This document shows, one piece after another, positions 9,489 to 18,593 of a DNA stretch of 64,000 nucleotides. Positions within the stretch are counted from its first letter, which is position 1; each line of letters starts with the position of its first letter. The stretch covers positions 89,745 through 153,744 of the forward strand of contig ONOI01000001.1 of NCBI GenBank assembly GCA_900319375.1, given 5' to 3'. Below the pieces are notes generated by a model. It searched no databases. It saw nothing but the letters and a program-made list of their open reading frames with translations, and was not told where the DNA came from. Source of the stretch: an uncultured Bacteroidales bacterium. Lineage in GTDB: Bacteria > Bacteroidota > Bacteroidia > Bacteroidales > UBA932. The position numbers and the translations under genes are program-made.

Positions 9489-9531
9489 GTAAAATTTTTT
9501 AATCCTCGATGTAAAATTATTAAATACAACA

Positions 9532-10974
9532 CTATTTACCAAGGGCCTGATCGATGCCTGCCTTGGCATAACGCCACTGGTCTGCCATCTTCAGATGGAT
9601 CATGTCGAAGAGGAAGTAGCCGTCGCACGCATCATAACAAGCTTTAACAGAATTAGTTATAGCAGCATTTTCCTGCTCCTGGGTATACTTGTTGTCTGAA
9701 TCCCAGTTGCCTACATCGGGGCCTCCGGCAACGATGGGGCATGCATCGCCGATTTTCTGCTTTGCCAGGCGGCAGAAGCCCTGCATGGTCCATTCGCTGC
9801 TGCCGTAGACTGAGCCGGGACTTGCGTATGCGCCTATAAGCATATGGTTGCAATGGTCTGCGAATCCGAAATTCTTATAATCCGCACTCGCCCATTCGCT
9901 GTAGTAGGCGCTGGTGTTGTAGCTGGGGCTGGCCCAGTTGACACCTACGTCGTAGTATTGGCTGTACCATCCTCCTACGTAGACGCCGAACTTGATGTCC
10001 GGGTTCTGTCCGTGGGCGGTGTCGTGGGCCTTTTCGATGAAGTCGTGGATAACTTTAGCCCTCCACTCCAGCCACTTCTTATAGTACTTCGGCTTCTTTG
10101 AAGGCTGGGTACTGTAAGTTGTTCCGGCAGGAAGGACATCTGCGGGCCAGTCGAGAGTAACTACTCCTATATAGTCCATGAACTGTTTCTTGGACTCATC
10201 CGAGAAATCGGTCTGCAGGCCCGTATAGCGACAGCGGTCGAGGAAGATTCCGTCGAGGTCTTTATAGGAAGCCAGGTCCTTGATTAACTGAAGGAGATAA
10301 GCCTGGACATCGGGATGGGCCGGATTGAAGAAGAGCGTACTCTGCCCCGCATCTATTGCGTTCATGATGCCGGACTGAAGGTTGTAGCTGGTAGCCCAGC
10401 CCTTCTTCGAGGAGTCGCGGTAGAGGAGGCCCTGCTGGCCGAGACTGGTTTTGTTGCCGCCGACCATGGTGTTGATAGCGGCATGGACCCGGAGGCCGAG
10501 GTCGTGGCCGATTTCGATAAAGGCCTGCAGGTAATCCCAGTCCGCAGTTCGCTCGAACTTCTTGTAGCCGCCGGTGACCCATGCTCCCAGCCATGCGACC
10601 GGGGTGCCGACCGAAGACGAGAACAGGATGTCGCCCGTTGTGGGGCGGACATCCACGACGACGTCCGTGAAGCCCGTATCCTTAGCGAGCTGCAGGTCGC
10701 GCCTGATGTTGTCCTTCGAATTGGCGAAATCGGGGAAATTGGCAGCCGCGTCGATCCAGATGTAGAAGGGTTTGGTGTTCTCCACCGGTTCGGGAGGCGT
10801 AACGGGGTCGGTTCCGGTAGAGTCGTCCGGATTCTGAGGCTTCTCCTGTTCGTGGTTTGGGTCCGGAAGCTGCCACTCCGGGGTCTTGAACCTCCCGCTG
10901 TCGTCTCCGCAGGCTGAGAAGCCCAGGAAAGCGGCGAGCGCGAGAGTCAAAACTGATATCATCGTTCTTTTCAT
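9532..10974 (-). CDS. GHL10-family glycoside-hydrolase-like lipoprotein
   Basis: The 480-residue product has a lipoprotein signal (lipobox FSAC, Cys22), then a Pro/Asp/Glu-rich linker to about residue 68, then a TIM-barrel domain. Blocks DVVVDVRPTTGD, LRVHAAINTM, LDGIFLDRCRY and IKFGVYVG match the GHL10 family (PF02638, formerly DUF187), which includes glycosidase-like surface proteins. The Asp in FLDRCRY and the Arg in DVRP are conserved family positions. The real activity is not established for most members, so the bond cleaved is unknown. It starts 2 bp after the upstream stop and is the fourth gene of the susC-susD transcript. Confidence 0.82.
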   Translation of the reverse strand: MKRTMISVLTLALAAFLGFSACGDDSGRFKTPEWQLPDPNHEQEKPQNPDDSTGTDPVTPPEPVENTKPFYIWIDAAANFPDFANSKDNIRRDLQLAKDTGFTDVVVDVRPTTGDILFSSSVGTPVAWLGAWVTGGYKKFERTADWDYLQAFIEIGHDLGLRVHAAINTMVGGNKTSLGQQGLLYRDSSKKGWATSYNLQSGIMNAIDAGQSTLFFNPAHPDVQAYLLQLIKDLASYKDLDGIFLDRCRYTGLQTDFSDESKKQFMDYIGVVTLDWPADVLPAGTTYSTQPSKKPKYYKKWLEWRAKVIHDFIEKAHDTAHGQNPDIKFGVYVGGWYSQYYDVGVNWASPSYNTSAYYSEWASADYKNFGFADHCNHMLIGAYASPGSVYGSSEWTMQGFCRLAKQKIGDACPIVAGGPDVGNWDSDNKYTQEQENAAITNSVKACYDACDGYFLFDMIHLKMADQWRYAKAGIDQALGK

Positions 10975-10976
10975 AT

Positions 10977-12644
10977 CTACATATTGAGGCAGTCAAACTG
11001 AACCCTTGCCACCTTACCGCCGCTGAACATAAAGTATACGTCCATATAGAAGCCGTTGTCGGATACCCTCACGGCTACATCTCCGGTCTGATTGGCATTT
11101 GCTACGTTGGCTGTTGCGAAGGAGCCATAGAGACCCTTCTCACACTGCCAGCAGGTTCCGTCGAGATTATCCTGACTCAGGTCGTAGAGATAGATGACAT
11201 CGTCTGCGCCCCAGGTGAAGCCGTTGATGGTGTTGGAGACCATGAAGCCGACTCCGTTGAAGAAGGCGTAATCGATGGCGTTGGGGACCCAGTTGACGCT
11301 GTAGTTCGGGCTCTGGAACTTGATCGTGTGTGTCTTACCGTCCATCCAGAGGTGGTTGCGCTCGCCTCCTGTAATTGCGGAGTAGCTGGAAAGGAAGTAG
11401 TCCGCAGTTACATCGGTCGCGCTGGAGTAGACGACATCGCAGTTGTAAGTCCAGGCACCCATCTTGGAGTCAGCGACAGTCACGAGGTCCGGAGTAGGAT
11501 TGAGGACGCCTCCGGTAACGGTCCAGCGATAGAACTCGTTTGCACCCTGATAGACCGGGGCGGTGATGATAGCATCTCCGTCGAGGTCTCCGTAGACCGA
11601 AATCTTTCGGCCCATGGATTTAGCCGTATCGAGAGTGATATAAAGAGTAGGAGTTCCGCTGATGCCGTTGATACGCCAGATCTTGAAGGTTGTTCCGTCG
11701 TTCGGAGTAAGGTTACATACGAGGATGTTGTCCTTGCTGTCTGCGGTACAGTAGAAGTTGGTGACATTGCTCTTGAAATCAAGAGTAATTGTACCGGTCT
11801 TCTCTCCCGTTTCTTTATTCAGAACGACCATGTCTTCGCCGCGGGTATTGAGGACTACATAGTCCTTGATAACGGCCATACCTCCGGTAAGGAGAGTGTT
11901 GCCGATTCCGAGGGTGTTCATATCAACAGTCCAGAGGAACTTCTCACTGCCGTAGCGCATACCCTTCGAGAGGATGTCCGGGGTCTCGGTCTTTACCGTG
12001 TAGGTAGCCTTTGTAACGCCGTCCTGGGCGACAACGGTAATGTCTACAGGATCAGTGTAGTCGAGGGCGGTTACGGTAGGATCCGTTCCCTCGAAGGAGG
12101 CTCCGAAAGACAGGCTGATATTTGCGAGCTGCGTTCCGAGAGGAGAGTCGTAGATGATCGATATGGCCTTTGAGGTCTCGTTGATGACGCCGGTTAGGTT
12201 AAGTGCGGGGAATTCGAATTTAGTTATCTGGCAGAGATTGCTCTTTCGAATCTCGGCCTTAACCTGATAGGTCTTCTTGACCTTTCTCTGGTCTGTAACC
12301 GTAATGAAGTTATCGTCTTTTGTGAGATCCATGAACAGCAGCGGCGGATCGACCACTACGTTGTCGTCGAGATTTGCCACCAGCTTGACCTTCGTCAGAT
12401 CCGACATTTCGAGGTGAGAGGCTGAATTAGCCGGATAGGTATAAGGGAATACAATGGTAATGATTCCGGCCTCATAGTCGATTACGCTCGGGAACTCGTT
12501 CTCCTCGCGGTCGTCATAGAGGAAATAGGCCGTAACGCTGTTGATGCCATAGCGCGACTCCGAAGGCATCAGAGTCTCAGGCTCCTGGCAGGAGGCCAGC
12601 ATCGCTGCGGCTATCGCAATAAATATGTAAAGTATCTTTTTCAT
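10977..12644 (-). CDS. Surface lipoprotein, DUF5018-like, probable glycan-binding protein
   Basis: Start ATG 12644 is preferred over 12659 because the lipoprotein signal begins there (lipobox LASC) and it leaves a 5-bp gap after susD. The 555-residue protein has two N-terminal immunoglobulin-like domains (about 25-220) in the style of DUF5018, each pairing a sheet with a TYQVK or TYTVK strand. A beta-propeller-like region follows to the end, with repeated aspartate-rich turns such as YGDLDGDA. The position directly behind SusD is where loci of this type keep their surface glycan-binding protein, which is the inferred role. No catalytic motif is visible. Its C-terminal part resembles those of the beta-helix lipoprotein and the BACON lipoprotein at 21.4 kb. 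Confidence 0.7.
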   Translation of the reverse strand: MKKILYIFIAIAAAMLASCQEPETLMPSESRYGINSVTAYFLYDDREENEFPSVIDYEAGIITIVFPYTYPANSASHLEMSDLTKVKLVANLDDNVVVDPPLLFMDLTKDDNFITVTDQRKVKKTYQVKAEIRKSNLCQITKFEFPALNLTGVINETSKAISIIYDSPLGTQLANISLSFGASFEGTDPTVTALDYTDPVDITVVAQDGVTKATYTVKTETPDILSKGMRYGSEKFLWTVDMNTLGIGNTLLTGGMAVIKDYVVLNTRGEDMVVLNKETGEKTGTITLDFKSNVTNFYCTADSKDNILVCNLTPNDGTTFKIWRINGISGTPTLYITLDTAKSMGRKISVYGDLDGDAIITAPVYQGANEFYRWTVTGGVLNPTPDLVTVADSKMGAWTYNCDVVYSSATDVTADYFLSSYSAITGGERNHLWMDGKTHTIKFQSPNYSVNWVPNAIDYAFFNGVGFMVSNTINGFTWGADDVIYLYDLSQDNLDGTCWQCEKGLYGSFATANVANANQTGDVAVRVSDNGFYMDVYFMFSGGKVARVQFDCLNM

Positions 12645-12649
12645 AGGGC

Positions 12650-14263
12650 TTATTTCCATTCGTCATACTGAACAGCCAGCTTGTTGTCCTTGAGCTCGTC
12701 GTCGGGCACAGGCAGGCAATAAAGTTTCGAGAAGAAGCGACGGTCTTCCAGGTCGCAGGGGACATATTCGTAGGTTGTACCAGTGATCATGAAACCATGG
12801 ACACGGTAGCCGGTAAGCTCGGTATGGGCGACCTTCCAGCGGCGGAGATCCCAGAAGTAGTGGCCTTCGTAGGCAAGCTCCACCTTACGCTCGCGGCGGT
12901 AAGCCTTCCACCAATCCTCGCCGGTAAGGTTCTTTCCGTGGAGACCGACCCTCGTACGGACCTGATCTACCGGGTTCTGATACTTGATCGCAGGGGCGCC
13001 GGAACGATACATAGCCTCGGCTTTGTTGAGCAGAACCTCGGCATAACGGATCTCGACCCATGTCTGGGTACTCTGTACTCCCCGGAGGTCGGTATGGCTC
13101 TCGTCCACGAGCTTGCGCAGGAAGTAACCGGTAGTAGTCTTACCATAAGAGTAAGGTACGGTTCCATACTCGACGAACTCGCCGTTCTGCCCGTGGACGC
13201 TGCAGTCCATGGTCTTACCCTTCCACTCGCAGCCGGGATAGATGATAGTCGCGGCGAAGCGGGGCTCGAGCGACTCGTAGTTCGGGCGGTTGGTGGCAGT
13301 TCCGTCGTGCCATGCGGACCAGTCGAAGTCGGTTCCGTCGTAGCGCTCGTAAGTCTCGACCATTTCCTGGGTCGGGGTTCCGAGGGCGCCGTAGTCGTAG
13401 CCGTCGCAGAGAGGAACGTAGTCCTGATCGAAGGTATGGTTAGGGCCGGAAACGGTGTACTTGAACTCAAGGATGCTTTCCTTGTTGCCGCCCTTCCATG
13501 AATCCTGATACTTGTCTACCAGGCCATATCTGCCGCTTGATACAACAGAATCTGCCGCCTCGATGACATCTTCCCAGCGCTCTGCATAAAGCATCGCGCG
13601 GGTCATAAATGCATAAGCGGCGTATTTTGTTACGCGGCCGTTGTCTGCAGACTTCCACTCTGCGGGAAGGTTATCAGCGGCAAACTTAAGGTCGTCGTAA
13701 ATAAACTGCCAGGTCTCATCGGCACTACTGAGGGCCTTGTCGTTTCCTACGGGAAGAGTATCGTAAAGGATGACACCCTTAGGATGGCGCTTGGCGAGCT
13801 GGAAGTAGATGAATGCGCGGAAGAAACGGGCCTGGGCTTCGAGCAGTGCATTCTTTTCGGGCGAAAGCTTGGAGAATTTGTGCATCGAATCGAGGAAACC
13901 GTTTACCCTGCGGATGTTTTCGTAGGCCGTACCCCAGATTCCCCAGAGGCAACCGGCGGTAGTGATGGCCTCGGGATTTACAACGTAGTTGTTGGGATGG
14001 CCGGCTTTGTGGCCAAGAGACAGACTTCCGTACTTGAAGGTGTCTGTAAGGCTCTCGGTCATACTTCCTCCGAACTGATAGGTACCGAACTGGCCGTACT
14101 TGCTGAGATAGGTATAGAAACCGTTTACATACAGCTGAGCGGAGGCTTCGTCTTTCCACACGAGTTCGTCTGTGAGGTAAGTATTGTTTTCTGTTCCGTC
14201 AAGCCACTCGTTACATGAAACGAAGGCAAGAACTGCAATTATAATCGCTATATACTTTTTCAT
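12650..14263 (-). CDS. susD: SusD/RagB-family outer-membrane lipoprotein
   Basis: The 537-residue protein has lipobox FVSC (Cys17) and the SusD signature start, with NEWLDG and then a helical TPR-rich core. Late blocks EIRYAEVLLNKAEAMYR, RVGLHG and RRERKVELAYEGHYFWDLRRWK are diagnostic. SusD caps the SusC channel and captures the oligosaccharide at the cell surface. It lies 12 bp behind susC. A perfect AAGGAGG at 14271-14277, partly made from the susC stop codon, stands 7 nt before the ATG; this is notable in a phylum where such sites are rare, and probably sets the SusD to SusC ratio. Confidence 0.96.
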   Translation of the reverse strand: MKKYIAIIIAVLAFVSCNEWLDGTENNTYLTDELVWKDEASAQLYVNGFYTYLSKYGQFGTYQFGGSMTESLTDTFKYGSLSLGHKAGHPNNYVVNPEAITTAGCLWGIWGTAYENIRRVNGFLDSMHKFSKLSPEKNALLEAQARFFRAFIYFQLAKRHPKGVILYDTLPVGNDKALSSADETWQFIYDDLKFAADNLPAEWKSADNGRVTKYAAYAFMTRAMLYAERWEDVIEAADSVVSSGRYGLVDKYQDSWKGGNKESILEFKYTVSGPNHTFDQDYVPLCDGYDYGALGTPTQEMVETYERYDGTDFDWSAWHDGTATNRPNYESLEPRFAATIIYPGCEWKGKTMDCSVHGQNGEFVEYGTVPYSYGKTTTGYFLRKLVDESHTDLRGVQSTQTWVEIRYAEVLLNKAEAMYRSGAPAIKYQNPVDQVRTRVGLHGKNLTGEDWWKAYRRERKVELAYEGHYFWDLRRWKVAHTELTGYRVHGFMITGTTYEYVPCDLEDRRFFSKLYCLPVPDDELKDNKLAVQYDEWK

Positions 14264-14275
14264 ATCCTGTCCTCC

Positions 14276-17200
14276 TTAGAATGTAATTTTAACACCGACC
14301 TGATAGGTCTTCTGCTGAGGATAATAACCGTTGTTGACACCCGGCTGCTCAGGATCGATGTTATATTTCGTCAGGCCGCTGAAGGTGAGCAGGTTGGAGC
14401 CCTGGAGGTAGAAGCGGAGGGCGGTAATTCCGGCGTGTTTCAAGAGCGACTGAGGGAAGGTGTAACCCAGCTGCAGGGTCTTGAGACGCAGGTAAGAGCC
14501 GTCGCGGTACCAGAAGGTAGAGGAGTAAGCGTTGTTCGAGCTCAGAGGAGTGATGGAAGGACGAGGGAACTCGCCGCCCTTGTTTTCGGGCGTCCATGAA
14601 TTTTCGAGCAGGAACAGAGGAGAGTTTCCTCCGTGGTAGAAAGGCTTGGTAAGGAAGGTGTTGTCCATGATTCCTTCCGAACCGGTAGCGGTATAGACAC
14701 CGGTCAGGGAGACCGTACGTCCGGTCGCGCCCTGCCAGAGCATATCGATGTCGATTCCGCGCCAGGAGGCGAAGAGGTTGATCGAGCCCTGTACCTTAGG
14801 ATAGGGGCTGCCGGCTACATATCCACGGTCCTGGGCGTAGGTAATCTTACCGTCTCCGTTGCGGTCCAGATACTTGATGTATCCGGCTGCAACCCTCGAT
14901 CCGGGGATAGTCGCCGAATTGGCGGCGTCGGAATCGTTCTTGAACAGGCCGAGAGCGATGAAGCCCTGCTGAGCGCCCACTTCTTTGCCGGTAAGCTTGA
15001 GGTAGTCAGGGGTATTGTCCGAGTCCCCGGCGTAGTACAGCCAGCGGCGGTACGCGTAGGAGAGAACAACCTTGGCTCCGTAGTTGACCTCGCCGATATA
15101 GTTGTTGTGGCGAAGGGTCAGGTCGAAGCCCTTATAATCCCTCTTGTTCTCGTTTCCATAGGAGTAGTAGTATCCTCCGCGGGAAGGAGCGTAGGATCCG
15201 GTAACGCCGGAGAGGATGTCATACTCATATTTATAGAAGACGTCGAACTCGAGTCCGAGAAGGCCCTTCCAGGCTTCGAAATCAACACCGACGTTGTAGT
15301 TGAGTACCTTAGCCCAGGTAAGGTTCGGGTTTCCGAGCGTGCTGGCATAGACCATACTCTGGCTGGCGCCTCCGAAAACGACCTGTTTCTTACTGAGAGA
15401 GACCAGGTCCATATACTGGTAAGCCGCAACATTGGAGTTCGCGGTCTTACCAACACTGGCGCGGAGTTTCAGGAGGTCGATTCCGTTTACATCGAACCAG
15501 TCTTCCTTGTTGATTACCCAACCGGCCGACACACCGGGCAGCGAGACCCAGCGGGCACCGGCCTTTCCTCCGAAGACATACGAACCGTCGTAACGGAACG
15601 AAGCCTCGAGGAGGTATTTGTCTTTATATGAGTAATTCAGACGTCCTACATAACCGGCGACTCGGGAGTGTCCGCTGTAACCGCTGATGGCAGGTATCTT
15701 CTCGGAACCGTCTCCGGTCTGGTTGGAGATGTAGTTCAGTTCGTCCTGCTGGACGAAGTCGAGGCCCCAACCGGTGGCGCCGAAGGCATGGGACCTGTTT
15801 TCGCGGGTCTCGAGCAGGGCGAGGGCATGGACTTTATGATCCCCGAACTTGGCGTCGTAGTCGATGCTGGTCTGGGTAGTAATGTTGTAGGACCATGCTC
15901 CGCCTTCCGTAATGCTGGTGCTGGTTCCGCGGGCGTCGGTAGAGAGACCGTAGGAAAGGTCCTGTACGCCGGCGGTCGGAAGGGTCAGAACGGCCGTGTA
16001 GTAAGGGGTCGCGAGCTGCTTTCCGAACTGGTAGCTAGCATCGAACGAGACCATCTCCTTGAGAGACAGACCCTTGATGAAGGGGACGTCGTACTGGAGG
16101 GCCATATTGCTCTGGAGATACGAGTAATTGGTGTCCTGATGTCCTGTCTGGTCGGCAGCGGCGATAGGGTTGACCCACGAGGAGGCGGTTCTGGTAGAGA
16201 CCGGGTATACGGTTCCGTTCAGCTCGTAGGTCTCGGGAACATACGGCAGCGCACGGACGGCCTGCTGAGGGATGTTGCTCCAGTCACCGGGGTCTGCGGA
16301 GAAACCGGGACGGTGTCTTTTCTCAACGCGGCCTGCAAGGTTGACCGTAAAGGTAAGGTCGTCTGTAATCTTGGCGTCTACGTTCGAGCGGAGGTTGTAG
16401 CGCTGATAGTAGAAGTTGCTGACGTTACCCTGCTGATCGTAGTAACCGAGAGAGGTGAAGAACTTCACTCTGTCGTTTCCTCCGGTGGCGCTGATGTTGT
16501 GGTGTTGAGTAGTACCGGTTCCGAAGGTCTTCTCATACCAGTTGGTGTTTCCCCAGCCGTGGGTTCCTTCGTTCATCCACTGGACGTGTTGCGCAGTAAA
16601 GACGGGAGTGAAGGCGGTGTCGAAAGCGTCGCAGTCCAGCTCGTAGGCCTTGTTGTACCAATAAGCGTACTCGGGGCCGTCCAGCAGACGGAGCATATTG
16701 GTGTTTCGGCTGATACCGTACTCTCCGTTGTAGGAGATGCGGGTCTTCTGGGAGTCTCCCTTCTTGGTAGTCACGAGGATAACGGCGCTGGAGTTCAGAC
16801 CGTACATCGCAGCGGAAGTAGCGTCCTTCAGAACGGAGATGCTTTCGATTTCGTTCGGCTCGATTTCGTTGAGGTCGCGCGCTACACCGTCTACGATGCA
16901 GACAGCGCCTTGTCCGCGGACGAGCAGCGAGGCGCCGTCGGCGCCTGGCTGGCCGCTCTCCTGGAGAGCGACGACACCCGCAACGCGGGTTCCGACCGCG
17001 GACGAGACGCCCACCGCCGGAGCTTTAAGGATCTCTGAGCCCTTGACGGTCGAAACCGCATTGGTAAGGGAGGCTTTTTGCTGAGAACCGTAACCGACGA
17101 CTACGACCTCGTTGAGGACCGTTGAATCGTCTTCCAGCGTTACGTTGATAGTCTTCTGTTTTTCTACTGCCACAGTCTTTGTCTTCATTCCGAGGAATGA

Positions 17201-17416
17201 GAATTCAAGAGTAGCACCGCCGGCGACAGTAATCTCATACAAACCGTCGAGGTTTGTGATTACGCCATTATTGGTACCCAGCTCAAATACCGACGCACCC
17301 GGGATTGGATCTCCGTGTGTATCAGTGACTTTGCCTTGTACCAACTGCTGAGCCATGGCGGTAAAGACCGACAGCGGCAACAGCAATGCGATAAGAAGCA
17401 AATGCTTGTGTGTCAT
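14276..17416 (-). CDS. susC: SusC-family TonB-dependent outer-membrane receptor
   Basis: The 1046-residue protein has a signal peptide to about residue 22, a CarboxypepD_reg-like domain (about 25-105, GKVTDTHGDPIPGASV), the linker VVVGYGSQQKASLT where the plug begins, a plug with the SusC block SVLKDATSAAMYGLNSSAVILVTT split over residues 190-220, and a long 22-stranded barrel ending with aromatic Phe. It imports oligosaccharides through the outer membrane with TonB energy and its partner SusD. It is the first gene of the minus-strand locus, with a -7 box 33 nt upstream, and is divergent from the DUF4434-transporter operon. No FecR or ECF-sigma gene is present, so regulation by a hybrid sensor outside the window is more likely. 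Confidence 0.97.
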   Translation of the reverse strand: MTHKHLLLIALLLPLSVFTAMAQQLVQGKVTDTHGDPIPGASVFELGTNNGVITNLDGLYEITVAGGATLEFSFLGMKTKTVAVEKQKTINVTLEDDSTVLNEVVVVGYGSQQKASLTNAVSTVKGSEILKAPAVGVSSAVGTRVAGVVALQESGQPGADGASLLVRGQGAVCIVDGVARDLNEIEPNEIESISVLKDATSAAMYGLNSSAVILVTTKKGDSQKTRISYNGEYGISRNTNMLRLLDGPEYAYWYNKAYELDCDAFDTAFTPVFTAQHVQWMNEGTHGWGNTNWYEKTFGTGTTQHHNISATGGNDRVKFFTSLGYYDQQGNVSNFYYQRYNLRSNVDAKITDDLTFTVNLAGRVEKRHRPGFSADPGDWSNIPQQAVRALPYVPETYELNGTVYPVSTRTASSWVNPIAAADQTGHQDTNYSYLQSNMALQYDVPFIKGLSLKEMVSFDASYQFGKQLATPYYTAVLTLPTAGVQDLSYGLSTDARGTSTSITEGGAWSYNITTQTSIDYDAKFGDHKVHALALLETRENRSHAFGATGWGLDFVQQDELNYISNQTGDGSEKIPAISGYSGHSRVAGYVGRLNYSYKDKYLLEASFRYDGSYVFGGKAGARWVSLPGVSAGWVINKEDWFDVNGIDLLKLRASVGKTANSNVAAYQYMDLVSLSKKQVVFGGASQSMVYASTLGNPNLTWAKVLNYNVGVDFEAWKGLLGLEFDVFYKYEYDILSGVTGSYAPSRGGYYYSYGNENKRDYKGFDLTLRHNNYIGEVNYGAKVVLSYAYRRWLYYAGDSDNTPDYLKLTGKEVGAQQGFIALGLFKNDSDAANSATIPGSRVAAGYIKYLDRNGDGKITYAQDRGYVAGSPYPKVQGSINLFASWRGIDIDMLWQGATGRTVSLTGVYTATGSEGIMDNTFLTKPFYHGGNSPLFLLENSWTPENKGGEFPRPSITPLSSNNAYSSTFWYRDGSYLRLKTLQLGYTFPQSLLKHAGITALRFYLQGSNLLTFSGLTKYNIDPEQPGVNNGYYPQQKTYQVGVKITF

Positions 17417-17449
17417 TGATTGTATAGGTTAGTAATGTGGTTCAATGTT

Positions 17450-17457
17450 CAAAAGTA
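17450..17457 (-). promoter_or_regulatory. -7 box of susC
   Basis: The minus strand reads TACTTTTG, a full match to TAnnTTTG, 33 nt before the susC ATG, giving a leader of about 27 nt. The -33 TTTG is missing, which suits a promoter that needs an activator. Confidence 0.6.
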
Positions 17458-17479
17458 CGAAAAAAATAGATAAAATCCT

Positions 17480-17487
17480 TAAATTTG
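17480..17487 (+). promoter_or_regulatory. -7 box of the DUF4434-transporter operon
   Basis: TAAATTTG on the plus strand, 27 nt before ATG 17515. It faces away from the susC box only 22 bp off, so the two divergent operons probably share regulation. No -33 TTTG is visible. Confidence 0.55.
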
Positions 17488-17514
17488 TATACACTGAAAC
17501 TAACCTCAAACGAT

Positions 17515-18591
17515 ATGACATCAAGAAGATCTTTCCTTAAGACGGCAGCTGCAGCAACAGCAGCCGCCGCGGCAGCTCCTATCCTGTCCGGTTGCAAGGA
17601 CACCCCGGCCCTCGCAGGAGTCGACCGTACAACCAGACTCATAGTTCCGAGAAGCGCCGGCCTCCCTATCACCGGTACTTTCCTCGATGAGATTTCCCAC
17701 GACATCCCCCACCAGAACTGGGGCCCGGAAGAGTGGGATCAGGACTTCAGGAATATGAAGGCCATCGGTATCGACACCGTAATCATGATACGCAGCGGCT
17801 ACCGCAAGTTCATCACCTGGCCGAGCAAGTATCTCTTGAATCAAGGCTGCTACATGCCTTCAATAGACCTCCTCGAGCTTTTCCTCTATCTCGCAGACAA
17901 ATACGATATGAAGTTCTACTTCGGACTGTACGACTCAGGCCGCTACTGGGATTTCGGTGATATGATCCACGAAGCAGAAGTCAACAAATTCGTCATCGAC
18001 GAAGTCTGGGAGAACTACGGACACCACAAAAGCTTCCAGGGCTGGTATCTCTCTACCGAGATTTCCCGCGCGACAAAGGGCGCTGTAGACTGCTTCTATA
18101 CTATGGGTAAGATGTGTAAGGAGGTCAGCAACGGCCTTCCTACCTTCATCTCCCCCTGGATAGACGGAAAGAAAGCCGTAAGCGCCGCGGGCGGCAACCT
18201 CTCCAAGGAAGAAGCCGTCAGCGTCCAGCAACACGAAAAAGAGTGGGACGAGATCTTCTCCGGAATCCACGAAGTAGTAGACGCAGTAGCCTTCCAGGAC
18301 GGACACATCGACTACGATGAGCTCGACGCCTTCTTCTCCGTCAACAAGAAACTCGCAGACAAATACGGAATGCAGTGCTGGACAAACGCCGAGACCTTCG
18401 ACCGCGATATGCCTATCAAGTTCCTCCCCATCAAGTTCGACAAACTCCGTATGAAACTTGAGGCCGCCGCCCGTTGCGGCTACGACAAGGCAATCACCTT
18501 CGAGTTCTCACACTTCATGAGTCCTCAGAGCGCCTACCTCCAGGCAGGACACCTCTACGACCGTTACAAAGATTACTTTAACATCAAATAA
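17515..18591 (+). CDS. Tat-exported DUF4434 protein, putative glycosidase
   Basis: The start ATG 17515 gives a twin-arginine signal (TSRRSFLK, then an Ala-rich core and LSGC), so the 358-residue protein is exported folded and may be lipidated at the Cys. The block ITGTFLDEISHDIPHQNW and the TIM-barrel-like pattern match DUF4434, a glycoside-hydrolase-like family common in Bacteroidota. Acidic residues in WYLSTEIS and in AFQDGHIDYDELD are candidate catalytic positions by their place at strand ends, which is inference. A Tat signal suggests a cofactor or metal, unusual for a glycosidase. It is the first gene of a three-gene operon, followed 2 bp later by the sugar transporter. Confidence 0.75.
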   Translation: MTSRRSFLKTAAAATAAAAAAPILSGCKDTPALAGVDRTTRLIVPRSAGLPITGTFLDEISHDIPHQNWGPEEWDQDFRNMKAIGIDTVIMIRSGYRKFITWPSKYLLNQGCYMPSIDLLELFLYLADKYDMKFYFGLYDSGRYWDFGDMIHEAEVNKFVIDEVWENYGHHKSFQGWYLSTEISRATKGAVDCFYTMGKMCKEVSNGLPTFISPWIDGKKAVSAAGGNLSKEEAVSVQQHEKEWDEIFSGIHEVVDAVAFQDGHIDYDELDAFFSVNKKLADKYGMQCWTNAETFDRDMPIKFLPIKFDKLRMKLEAAARCGYDKAITFEFSHFMSPQSAYLQAGHLYDRYKDYFNIK

Positions 18592-18593
18592 CC

